Assembly: GCF_030409555.1 (NCBI RefSeq)
Contig: NZ_JAUFPU010000018.1
Coordinates: forward strand, 545,532 to 609,531
DNA length: 64,000 bases
DNA from: Chitinimonas viridis
GTDB taxonomy: Bacteria > Pseudomonadota > Gammaproteobacteria > Burkholderiales > Chitinimonadaceae
Direction: 5' to 3'
Shown: piece by piece, positions 1 to 7,027 of the stretch
Layout: each line of letters starts with the position of its first letter
Position numbering within the stretch: position 1 is the stretch's first letter
Translations under genes and position numbers: made by a program
Notes under the pieces: model-generated
Databases searched by the model: none
What the model saw: only the letters and a program-made list of their open reading frames with translations
Told to the model about the DNA's origin: nothing

Positions 1-418
1 ACCGACGCAAGCTCCCTTCCGCATTCCGCCCAAAGGCATAGCCTGCAGGCAAACCGTGATCAGGCCATGGTCAGACGCGCGACAACGCACACTGGGGCGC
101 CACGCCATGCTGCCAGACGGTCGCCCTGACATCGCATCGCATGATCAAGGCAGACTCAACTCGCCATCCTGCAACCGCACCCACTGCCTAGCCACCTATC
201 GTGCCTTGCACTAGTGGCAACCGTGCCCGGCCTAACGCGGTTGGATGTGCAATCGCCCTGCCATCCATCTCCTGCTAGCCCATGCCGTGTCATTTATCCG
301 GCCAGCTTGTAGTTCGTCCCCCGATTTCTGCATATCGTCGCCTTCCGCGTTTCTTGCGTGCTGGCTTTTGCCAAGATACGCCTATCGAAACACAACGCCA
401 CTACCAAGGAGCTACACC
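1..418. other. Non-coding leader region, no gene recognised
   Basis: I see no convincing gene in this first stretch. Its last ~127 bases are clearly similar to the bases upstream of the second small peptide (around 1310-1433), including a shared TTTGCCAAGATACG block, so they are probably a common promoter/5' leader. A reading frame stays open upstream of the small peptide, but the differences between the two leader copies change almost every affected codon, so the leader looks untranslated. Whether a gene to the left ends just outside the window cannot be judged. Confidence 0.5.
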
Positions 419-547
419 ATGAAGACCCAGACCCAAGACCTGATCGTTCGCCTGACTACCGCTGCTTCCGTTGCCATGGTCATGCTGGTTACCCTGCAAG
501 GCATAGGCAATGTGTCGCAGCACCGCATCGAACGCAGCCTGGCCCAG
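292..547 (+). repeat. Tandem gene duplication, copy 1 (leader plus small-peptide gene)
   Basis: This ~256-bp block is similar along its whole length to 1310-1562, covering about 125 bp of leader and most of the peptide gene. The two copies differ in length by just 3 bp, placed directly before the ribosome binding site. It is a gene-plus-promoter duplication with the YdjM-like gene lying between the copies on the other strand. Confidence 0.75.
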
Positions 548-607
548 GACGCAGCGAAGACCGCTACTGTGCAACTGGCCCGCGCCACCAACCAACAGCA
601 GGCCTGA
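419..607 (+). CDS. Small single-pass membrane peptide, paralogue 1 (unknown)
   Basis: A 62-residue protein of unknown function. It begins MKTQTQDLIVRL, then has one hydrophobic segment (about residues 13-30) and a charged tail with SQHRIERSLAQ. An AAGGAG ribosome binding site lies 7 bases before the ATG. The protein is a close paralogue of the 56-residue product at 1434: the N-terminus, the hydrophobic helix, the LQG turn and the ERSLAQ block are conserved, while the C-terminal tails diverge. Conservation of the protein and of the upstream region argues that both are real genes. I recognise no family; a small inner-membrane protein or toxin-like peptide is possible but unproven. Confidence 0.65.
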   Translation: MKTQTQDLIVRLTTAASVAMVMLVTLQGIGNVSQHRIERSLAQDAAKTATVQLARATNQQQA

Positions 608-664
608 TCATGTGCAGCCAGGCAGGAGCCGGCAGGTACACACGCCTCGCCCTCCTGCCACCCA

Positions 665-1198
665 CTAGCTACGCCGCCACGGCACGCTAGCCCGCCATAG
701 CAGCAACATCGCCGTCAAGGCTGCGCAAGGCAGCCAGATCCAGACGAATTCGGACTGCACCACCTCCCAGCCCCGCGCCGACCAGAACCGCGACCAGCCT
801 ATGGGCGATACCTCGATCGGGCGCCAGCCGGCAAACCAGCGCGTATCCGACCAGGGCCAAAGCAAGGCCACGCCCTTGCCGCCGTCGGTCAGGCTATCGA
901 GCAAGCCGTGTGACGCCATGGCGAAGAACAGAAACCACCACGCCCACGCATTGCGCCAGCGCGCCACCACCCCACAGGCCAGCCCCGACACGATCAATGC
1001 CGTCAGCAGTGCATGGCTGGCGCCACGATGACCCAGGTTGTCGCTGTAGGGGATGCCCAGCTTGAAGGCAATCACATCGGCATCGGGCAAGACAGCGGCC
1101 AGCATACCCTCCAGCAGCAGCACAGGCGGTACCCGGTTACGCCCCAAACCCAGGCCGACGGCCAGTGGCAATAGGGCGTGGCTGAAGATAGTTGGCAT
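665..1198 (-). CDS. YdjM-like inner-membrane metal-dependent hydrolase (DUF457)
   Basis: A 177-residue membrane protein resembling the YdjM/DUF457 group, membrane proteins annotated as metal-dependent hydrolases. Conserved features are the PDADVIAF and GHRGASHALL motifs near residues 38-60 and a later SHGLLDSLTDGG, which give the family's His/Asp pattern, plus about four hydrophobic segments. I chose the ATG at MPTIFSHALLP because GGAG lies about 11 bases upstream and the family starts this way; a longer frame exists without support. It stands alone between the duplicated small-peptide genes on the opposite strand. The substrate is unknown. Confidence 0.8.
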   Translation of the reverse strand: MPTIFSHALLPLAVGLGLGRNRVPPVLLLEGMLAAVLPDADVIAFKLGIPYSDNLGHRGASHALLTALIVSGLACGVVARWRNAWAWWFLFFAMASHGLLDSLTDGGKGVALLWPWSDTRWFAGWRPIEVSPIGWSRFWSARGWEVVQSEFVWIWLPCAALTAMLLLWRASVPWRRS

Positions 1199-1309
1199 GA
1201 ATTTAATGCTCCGAGAGGTCTGCAGCACTATCTGCCGATAGCCTGCGACAGTAATGCAATCCCTTGTTTTCAATCATGGCAGGACAAAGGCGCGGGCTAC
1301 TTCCCTGCA

Positions 1310-1562
1310 ATTTGTCAGGCCTGCCCGTAGTTCATCCCGCCGTTCCTGCATACCGTCGCCTTTCGGATTCCCTTTGCCTTGGCATTTGCCAAGATACGTC
1401 CATCGAAACGCAACGCCATCCAGGAGCCACACCATGAAGAGCCAGACCCAAGACCTGATCGTCCGCCTGAGCGCCGCCGCCGCAGTTGCCGTGGCCATGA
1501 TGCTGACCCTGCAAGGCTTCAGCGCCGTCTCCCAGCATCACTTCGAACGCAGCCTGGCCCAG
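1310..1562 (+). repeat. Tandem gene duplication, copy 2 (leader plus small-peptide gene)
   Basis: Second copy of the block at 292-547, same orientation. The spacer between the copies is about 760 bp and holds the YdjM-like gene. Confidence 0.75.
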
Positions 1563-1604
1563 CATGATCAGCCCGCAGCTGCCCAAACAAAGGCCCAGGC
1601 ATGA
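1434..1604 (+). CDS. Small single-pass membrane peptide, paralogue 2 (unknown)
   Basis: A 56-residue paralogue of the product at 419. It begins MKSQTQDLIVRL, has an Ala/Met-rich hydrophobic helix, the LQGF turn and the SQHHFERSLAQ block, then a short Gln/Ala-rich tail. CAGGAG lies 7 bases before the ATG. The third codon positions and the tail have diverged while the core is kept, which suggests selection on the protein. The function is unknown; no neighbour gives a clear hint. Confidence 0.65.
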   Translation: MKSQTQDLIVRLSAAAAVAVAMMLTLQGFSAVSQHHFERSLAQHDQPAAAQTKAQA

Positions 1605-1678
1605 GCCAGCAGCAGGGATGGCGCTAAACACCATCCCTTCGCCATGCCGAGGCTCAGCGCTTCAATGCCTGCCCGGCA

Positions 1679-2110
1679 TCAACACGGTGGCCGTCTCGCA
1701 TCGGCCAGGCCAGTAGGCTCGTCACCCCAGCTTTTTGCCATCTGCCGACATTGCTGCTGTTGCATCCGTTGCTCCTCCACCTTGCCCGCCACCACCGCAT
1801 AACCTATGGCCAGGGGGAAGTTGGCCAGCAACAGGCCCAAGGCCACCCCCATCCCCGGCAGGGTGCGCCCGGTTTGCAGGTAGAGTGCATACACCAGGCC
1901 CAGGCCGGCGCCGAACAGGGCGATGCCCAGCACCACGTTCAGCCCGCCCAACAAAGGCAGCAGATTGCTGCCCGTCGCCACCCAGCCCAGCAGTATCAAG
2001 CTGCCAGCCAGCATGGGCAGCAAGCCACACCATTGTGCTGCCTTGACCAAGCGCCGCCGGCTTTGCTCCTGCCGCCGGGTATCCACATAGCTCATGCTGA
2101 TCGCACTCAT
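1679..2110 (-). CDS. Small membrane protein translationally coupled to CreD
   Basis: A 143-residue protein with three to four predicted membrane helices (about residues 27-45, 51-76 and 85-108), a basic N-terminus rich in Arg/Gln and a Cys-containing C-terminal tail. Its ATG overlaps the creD stop by four bases (ATGA), so it is the last gene of the cre cluster and is probably translated with creD. I do not recognise a named family. The position suggests an accessory to CreD in the inner membrane. Confidence 0.7.
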   Translation of the reverse strand: MSAISMSYVDTRRQEQSRRRLVKAAQWCGLLPMLAGSLILLGWVATGSNLLPLLGGLNVVLGIALFGAGLGLVYALYLQTGRTLPGMGVALGLLLANFPLAIGYAVVAGKVEEQRMQQQQCRQMAKSWGDEPTGLADARRPPC

Positions 2111-3465
2111 GCTTCGCTCCCTTGCGCGACCTTCACGTAATCGGCCGAGTTATCCGAGCCCAGCTCATACCAGTCCAGCTTGCGGGTCAGCACCATGACT
2201 ACCGTCAGCAGGCCGAAGATCAGCAGTGAACCCAGCAGCAGGGCAAAGTCCTCGGAGCACAGCAGCAGGTAGAGCATGCCGTACAAACCACTCAGCAGCG
2301 CTGCAAACCCCAGGCCACGCCAGCGGCTGCCCAGCGCATGGCTGGCATAGAAACCGTTCTGTAACACGCAGGCTGCCGCCGCCAGGGCATAGGCCGGGGC
2401 AAACTGCAGTTGCTCGGCAAATGACAGCAGCAAGAGGAAGAACACCGCCAGAGACAGCCCCACCAGACCGTACTGCACCGGATGTATGCTCACCCGCTTG
2501 AGTACCTCAGTCAGGAAGAAGGTCGAGAAGGTCAGGAACACGAACAGAAAGCCATACTTGCCGGCCCGGTCGGACTGCAGGTAGACATCCACCGGGTCGA
2601 TCAGGCGCACACCCAGGCTGCTGCTGTTCATGGCATCGCATTCGGCGCTGATGGCGCACTGGTCAAAGCGCTCGTTCAGGTTGCTGGCAAACCAGCTGGT
2701 ACGCCAGCGGGCGGTAAATCCCTCGTCACCGGTCTTGCGCATCTCTGGCAGAAAGCGGCCGACAAAGCTTGGATGCCGCCATTCCGACTGCAGCGACACC
2801 TCGGTATCCCGCCCCAGCGGCAGCACATGCAGGTCATCCATCCCGCCCAGGCTCAGGCGGAAGCTGAAGGGCACACTGGCGGCCACCCCGGTGTGGCGCG
2901 GCAGGCTGGCATGAATGCCGCCCCCCAGTGCCTTGAGCCGGGTACCCGGTGCAAACTGGGTGGTGCCGCCCGCCCACTGCGCAATCGGGCTGGCCTTGAT
3001 GCCACGCACGTCCTCTATGCCGACGCTGAGATAGGGCTGGCCCCACTCTATCGGGCCTTCGCCATCACGCTGCACCAGATCCGGCAGCTTGAACAGCCCA
3101 GTCACCGTCAGGTCCGCCATATAGCGGCGGGTCTGGTAGATGCCAAGCTGCAGGGGCTCGGTGCCCAGCTTGCCGGCCACCGCCAGCTTGTCCGGCAACA
3201 CCCGTATCTCACGCTCGTGCCACACCGTGCGGACGGTGCCGGCTGCGGCATTCACGGTTTCTGTCACCTGCTGCCGGTAGGGCAGCACCCACACGGGTCC
3301 GCTCAGCGTCTGGCTGCCTGCCGTACCGTCAGCAATCGACCGCAGCGCATCGGCACGGTAGGCCTGCCGCTCGGCCACCAGGCCCCGCACCATGCTCAGC
3401 GGGATCAACAGCAGCAAGGCCAGCACCGCCACTGCCAGCAATTTCCACATCATGGATCTGGACAT
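2107..3465 (-). CDS. creD: CreD inner-membrane protein
   Basis: A 452-residue homologue of CreD, an inner-membrane protein induced by the CreBC two-component system and linked to envelope integrity and beta-lactam response. It has one N-terminal membrane helix, a large periplasmic domain (about residues 30-300) and a C-terminal cluster of about six helices starting near FLFVFLTFSTFFLTEVL. The length matches the family (~450). The ATG is preceded by GGGGAG. It lies 235 bp downstream of creC, so it may have its own promoter; a CreB-tag-like direct repeat is in that gap. Confidence 0.92.
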   Translation of the reverse strand: MSRSMMWKLLAVAVLALLLLIPLSMVRGLVAERQAYRADALRSIADGTAGSQTLSGPVWVLPYRQQVTETVNAAAGTVRTVWHEREIRVLPDKLAVAGKLGTEPLQLGIYQTRRYMADLTVTGLFKLPDLVQRDGEGPIEWGQPYLSVGIEDVRGIKASPIAQWAGGTTQFAPGTRLKALGGGIHASLPRHTGVAASVPFSFRLSLGGMDDLHVLPLGRDTEVSLQSEWRHPSFVGRFLPEMRKTGDEGFTARWRTSWFASNLNERFDQCAISAECDAMNSSSLGVRLIDPVDVYLQSDRAGKYGFLFVFLTFSTFFLTEVLKRVSIHPVQYGLVGLSLAVFFLLLLSFAEQLQFAPAYALAAAACVLQNGFYASHALGSRWRGLGFAALLSGLYGMLYLLLCSEDFALLLGSLLIFGLLTVVMVLTRKLDWYELGSDNSADYVKVAQGSEA

Positions 3466-3533
3466 CTTGTAACTCCCCTTTGAATAACGGGAGCCAGTGT
3501 GACCAGCCCATGTGCGCTGACGATGTGCTGTTT

Positions 3534-3548
3534 GTGAAGTTGTATGAA
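3534..3548 (-). promoter_or_regulatory. Candidate CreB-binding direct repeat upstream of creD
   Basis: On the minus strand the sequence reads TTCAT-ACAAC-TTCAC. The known cre-tag of enteric bacteria is TTCACN6TTCAC; here one base differs and the spacer is five rather than six. It lies 69-83 bases upstream of the creD start, a plausible activator position. Confidence 0.35.
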
Positions 3549-3700
3549 GTCGCGCCGGCCACTTGGCATAGACCAGCGGGTCAGATGGGTAGCGCGGTAT
3601 CAGGACAAGGTTGCCGCCGGCGCCGCCACCAAGCAGCCAGATTGGCCAGGCGCCTGAGCAGCGCCTACCTGCACCACATCGTTTGTGCCCATGAAGCCGC

Positions 3701-5125
3701 TCACCCTGGCAGTAGCAAGGTCGCCACTGCGCCGCCCTGCGGGTGATTGACCAGACTGATGCTGCCGCCATGCAGCGCCGCCACCTCTTGCACCAAAGGC
3801 AGGCCCAGACCGGTGGACTTGGGGGCGCCATCAGGGCGCGGCAGCGAGTAGAAGCGCTCGAACACCCTGGCCTGGGCATAGTCGGGTACGCCCGATCCCT
3901 GGTCGCGCACACTCAGCGCCAACTGCCCGCCCTGGCGGCTGGCCGTCAGGGTAATCTGGCTACCCGCAGGCGCAAACGCCATGGCATTGTCCAGCAGGTT
4001 GGATAGGGCCTGCCCCAGCAGGAAGCGTTCGCCCTTGACCTGCAGCCCTACCGGCACCTGCCGTATGATGGTTTGCTGCCGCGCCGCCAGGGCAATCGCC
4101 TTGCTTGCGCAGACTTCCTCGCATAGATCAGCCACTTCGACAGGCTCGACCGCATCCAGCGTTTGCCGGCTCTCCAGCCTGGCCAGTGCCAGCAAACGGT
4201 CGATGATCTCGGTCATGCGCTCGGTCTGCTGGCGGATATTGCCGAGGAAACGCGCCTGGTCGTCGGCCGGCATGCTGGGCTCGATCAGCTCGGCCGCCCC
4301 CCGTATACCGGCCAGCGGGCTCTTCAATTCGTGGGTCAGGCTGTGCACATAGTGCTCCACATATTGCTTGCCCTCCAACCTGGCGCGCATACCCTCCAGC
4401 GCCCGTCCCAGCACCCTCACCTCACGCCCCGACAGCTCGGGCAGGCTGACCCGCTCACCGCGCGCGACAGCATGGGCATAGTCCTCCAGCCGGGTCAGCG
4501 AGCGAGTAATCCACCACGACAGCAGCAGGCCCAGCAGCATGCCCGCCACCAGCACGAACACACCCGCTTTGGTCAACCCTGCCAGCGCCTGGTCAAAGAA
4601 AGGCTGCACACTGCCGGACTGCTTGGCCACCGTGACCACGCCTATGCGCTGGCCCTGGTGCATGACAGGGGCCGCCACATACATCACCGAGGTGGCCGGG
4701 TCGTCTGGGTCGCCCCGGCTGGTGCGGGCACCATAGCGGCCGCGCAGGGTCAGGTAGACATCGTTCCAGCGCGAGTAATCCTGCCCCACGGCCAACTGGT
4801 CGGAGTCGTACAGCACCCTACCCTGGGCATCGGTCAGATAGATGCGGTGATTGGGGCGGTCCTTGCGCACCCCCCAGATCTCGGCATTGAGCCGCCGTTC
4901 GCTGAAACTGGCCACATTGCGGGCGAAAGTACCCTGGCCGGCAGTATCGGCCACCAGGTCGGCCCGGGCAAACTCAGCCAGCAGGTTGGCAGTGTCCACC
5001 AGGGTGTCTTCCATAGATTGGCGCAAAGCCGGCTGCAGCCGCTCGCGCGCCGTATCAAGCAGGAACCAGGCGACCAGCCCTATCATGACGAAGTAGCCGA
5101 GAAAGATGCGTATGCCTATGCGCAT
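3701..5125 (-). CDS. creC: Sensor histidine kinase CreC
   Basis: A 474-residue two-component sensor. An N-terminal helix (about 8-23) and a second helix (about 187-207) bracket a periplasmic sensor domain, followed by HAMP, a HisKA domain with the phospho-acceptor His265 in SLTHELKSPLAG, and an ATPase domain with the N box (NLLDNAMAF), DQGSGV and STGLGLPLV. The stop codon of creB lies four bases before its start, so the two are co-transcribed. It would phosphorylate CreB; in other bacteria the pathway responds to growth conditions or peptidoglycan damage. Confidence 0.93.
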   Translation of the reverse strand: MRIGIRIFLGYFVMIGLVAWFLLDTARERLQPALRQSMEDTLVDTANLLAEFARADLVADTAGQGTFARNVASFSERRLNAEIWGVRKDRPNHRIYLTDAQGRVLYDSDQLAVGQDYSRWNDVYLTLRGRYGARTSRGDPDDPATSVMYVAAPVMHQGQRIGVVTVAKQSGSVQPFFDQALAGLTKAGVFVLVAGMLLGLLLSWWITRSLTRLEDYAHAVARGERVSLPELSGREVRVLGRALEGMRARLEGKQYVEHYVHSLTHELKSPLAGIRGAAELIEPSMPADDQARFLGNIRQQTERMTEIIDRLLALARLESRQTLDAVEPVEVADLCEEVCASKAIALAARQQTIIRQVPVGLQVKGERFLLGQALSNLLDNAMAFAPAGSQITLTASRQGGQLALSVRDQGSGVPDYAQARVFERFYSLPRPDGAPKSTGLGLPLVQEVAALHGGSISLVNHPQGGAVATLLLPG

Positions 5126-5129
5126 GGGG

Positions 5130-5807
5130 CTAGGCCGTCCAGCTCAGGCTATAGCCCAGGCCACGGTGGGTACGGATGGGATCGCAGGCAGGGTCGGCCT
5201 CGCGCAGCTTGGCGCGGAGGCTCTTGATATGGGCGTCGACGGTGCGCTCGAAGCTGGCGGCCGGGTCTTGCCAGACAGCATCCATCAGCTGGCTGCGGCT
5301 GAACACCCGCTCGGGCTGGGCCATCAACTGGGCCAGCAGGCGGTATTCATAGCGTGTCAGCTCCAGTGGCTGGCCATGCAGGCAGATGCGGGCACGGCCC
5401 ACATCATGCTGCAGGCCACCGCTGGCTGGTGCTGTCGCCACCGGCGCACCACGCCGCAAAATGGCCTTGATGCGGGCAACCAGTTCACGCGGGCTGAAGG
5501 GCTTGACCACATAATCATCGGCACCCAGCTCCAGACCTACCACCCGGTCTATCTCATCGCCACGCGCCGTCAGAAAGATCACCGGGGTAGCATGGCGCTG
5601 GCGGAGCTCGCGACAGAGATCAAAGCCGCTGCCATCCGGCAGGCCCACGTCCAGCACCACCAGCGCCGCACCGTCGGCATCCAGCGCCGCCAGTCCATCA
5701 CGGCCCAAGCCATGCCAGCTCACCTGATAGCCCTCACGCTGCAAGGCATAAACAATGGTGTCGGCAATGGCCGCTTCGTCTTCGATCAGCAGGATACGTT
5801 TGCTCAT
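5130..5807 (-). CDS. creB: Response regulator CreB
   Basis: A 225-residue OmpR-type regulator. The receiver domain has the acidic pair ED at 9-10, phospho-acceptor Asp53 in VLDVGLPDGSG and Lys102 in DYVVKPF; the C-terminal winged helix includes LTRYEYRLLAQL and RTVDAHIKSLRAKL. Together with creC and creD it forms the classical creBCD set. I chose the MSKRILLIEDE start; the upstream extension of the frame has no receiver similarity. There is no clear ribosome binding site, and a TACAAT box ends seven bases before the ATG, so a leaderless message is possible. Confidence 0.93.
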   Translation of the reverse strand: MSKRILLIEDEAAIADTIVYALQREGYQVSWHGLGRDGLAALDADGAALVVLDVGLPDGSGFDLCRELRQRHATPVIFLTARGDEIDRVVGLELGADDYVVKPFSPRELVARIKAILRRGAPVATAPASGGLQHDVGRARICLHGQPLELTRYEYRLLAQLMAQPERVFSRSQLMDAVWQDPAASFERTVDAHIKSLRAKLREADPACDPIRTHRGLGYSLSWTA

Positions 5808-5814
5808 GGTGCCG

Positions 5815-5820
5815 ATTGTA
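5815..5820 (-). promoter_or_regulatory. Candidate -10 element for a leaderless creB transcript
   Basis: TACAAT on the minus strand ends seven bases before the creB ATG, which would put the transcription start at or next to the start codon. No good -35 was found at 16-18 bases, so this rests on the -10 and on the absence of a Shine-Dalgarno. Confidence 0.3.
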
Positions 5821-6147
5821 GCGGCTACCCCGGTGACCATGGTGCCCGTCACACCTCGACTACACGGTCGCGGCCAAGTGCGGTCCGGCACCACAAAAGG
5901 ACAGCTGCACTGCCGAGCTTACGATGACGCAGCGTGGTTTGGCCAAACCCATAAGGGTAACGACATGCGGGCGGCGGTGCTGCCTGCCACCCACAGCGCC
6001 GTCCTTGGTGCCATCTGCGGCAGCATCCAGCCGCGCCGTTCCACGCAGGGGGCATGTCCTCTGGGCTAGGCGTCCACTCGCGGGCGGCAAGTTGCGGCCT
6101 GACACTTCGGTCTATACTTTGTAAGCCATCCCGCCATGGAGTGCTGC
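5821..6147. other. Divergent intergenic region between creB and the cupredoxin/c-di-GMP cluster
   Basis: No gene seen in about 330 bases. It must hold the creB promoter leftward and the promoter of the 6148 gene rightward; a TATACT at 6113-6118 is a possible -10 for the latter, with TTGCGG at 6092 as a poor, closely spaced -35. I see no CreB-tag here. Confidence 0.4.
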
Positions 6148-6396
6148 ATGCGCCTGACCTCTGCCCTGCTGAGCCTCATCGCCACCCTTGCCCTGCCGGC
6201 GTCGGCCGGCACCCTGCATGACAGGCTGGGCGAAGCGAGTGTCGCCGCCATTGCAGCCGAACAGCCAGGCCAACTCAGCAACAGCCCCGGCCTACGCTCG
6301 GGTAAGGCTATGCAGCAATTGCATGCCAGCCGCCACATCGCCGAGCTGGCGCGGTTGGCCCCCCTAATGCAGGCTTTGGTGGAGGCAAAACCATGA
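6148..6396 (+). CDS. Small exported protein of unknown function
   Basis: An 82-residue protein with a signal peptide: MRLTS, a hydrophobic core, and a cleavage site after PASA. The mature part is about 60 residues, helical and rich in Ala/Gln, with no Cys. GGAG six bases upstream supports this ATG rather than one four codons earlier. Its stop overlaps the start of the cupredoxin-like gene (ATGA), so the pair is translationally coupled and leads into the GGDEF-EAL gene. It is probably a periplasmic partner of that sensor cluster; no family recognised. Confidence 0.65.
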   Translation: MRLTSALLSLIATLALPASAGTLHDRLGEASVAAIAAEQPGQLSNSPGLRSGKAMQQLHASRHIAELARLAPLMQALVEAKP

Positions 6397-7013
6397 TGCA
6401 AGGCGGCTTACCCCGGCTATTGATGGCGCTGTCCAGCCTCTGCACACTGGCCGTACCGGTGGAAATCCAGGTGCAGGATGCCGCCGGCAAGCCGCTGGAC
6501 GAGGTGGTGGCCTATGCGGAGCCCCTCTCGGCCAAGGCGCCCAAGGGCAAGCTCAGCCATATCATCGACCAGGTGGACAAGGAATTCGTGCCACTGGTGA
6601 ATGTGGTACAGGTGGGTACGGCGATCAGCTTCCCCAACAAGGACAATATCCGCCACAACATCTATTCCTTCTCGCCCCCGAAGCCCTTCGATCTCAAGCT
6701 CTATTCGGGCACGCCCTCCTCGCCTGTGGTGTTCGACAAACCAGGCCAGGTGGTGCTGGGCTGCAATATCCATGACTGGATGGTGAGCTATCTGCTGATC
6801 GTCGATACCCCCTGGTTCGACAAGACCGACGCCCGTGGCATGGCCAGGCTGGGCGATCTGCCAGCCGGTGAGTATGAGCTCAAGGTCTGGCATCCCTACC
6901 AGGCCAGCGCCGCACCGGCACAGAAGATCAAGCTGGGCGCCGGGGCGGCAAGCGCCTTTGCATTCAGGCTCAAGCTGACGCCACCGCCTGCCTCCGGCAA
7001 CCATAACTACTGA
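6393..7013 (+). CDS. Cupredoxin-like protein (methylamine-utilisation-protein type)
   Basis: A 206-residue exported protein of the group usually labelled methylamine utilisation protein, with a plastocyanin-like fold. After a short signal sequence comes a carboxypeptidase-regulatory-like strand region (EIQVQDAAGKPLDEVVAY), then the type I copper ligands: His in FPNKDNIRHNIYSFS, and Cys/His/Met in VVLGCNIHDWM. No methylamine dehydrogenase genes are nearby, so the label should not be read as a function. Its place directly upstream of a membrane GGDEF-EAL protein suggests copper- or redox-linked sensing in the periplasm. The start overlaps the previous stop. Confidence 0.8.
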   Translation: MMQGGLPRLLMALSSLCTLAVPVEIQVQDAAGKPLDEVVAYAEPLSAKAPKGKLSHIIDQVDKEFVPLVNVVQVGTAISFPNKDNIRHNIYSFSPPKPFDLKLYSGTPSSPVVFDKPGQVVLGCNIHDWMVSYLLIVDTPWFDKTDARGMARLGDLPAGEYELKVWHPYQASAAPAQKIKLGAGAASAFAFRLKLTPPPASGNHNY

Positions 7014-7027
7014 ACCCACTACCCTCC

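Noticed and set aside
245-418. N-terminal extension of the first small peptide (frame opens at 245)
   Set aside because: The leader copies differ by amino-acid-changing substitutions and a strong AAGGAG lies before the internal ATG.
2482-3483. 333-codon plus-strand frame opposite creD and a 354-codon one opposite creC (4163-5227)
   Set aside because: Gln/His/Pro-rich translations typical of antisense of GC-rich genes.
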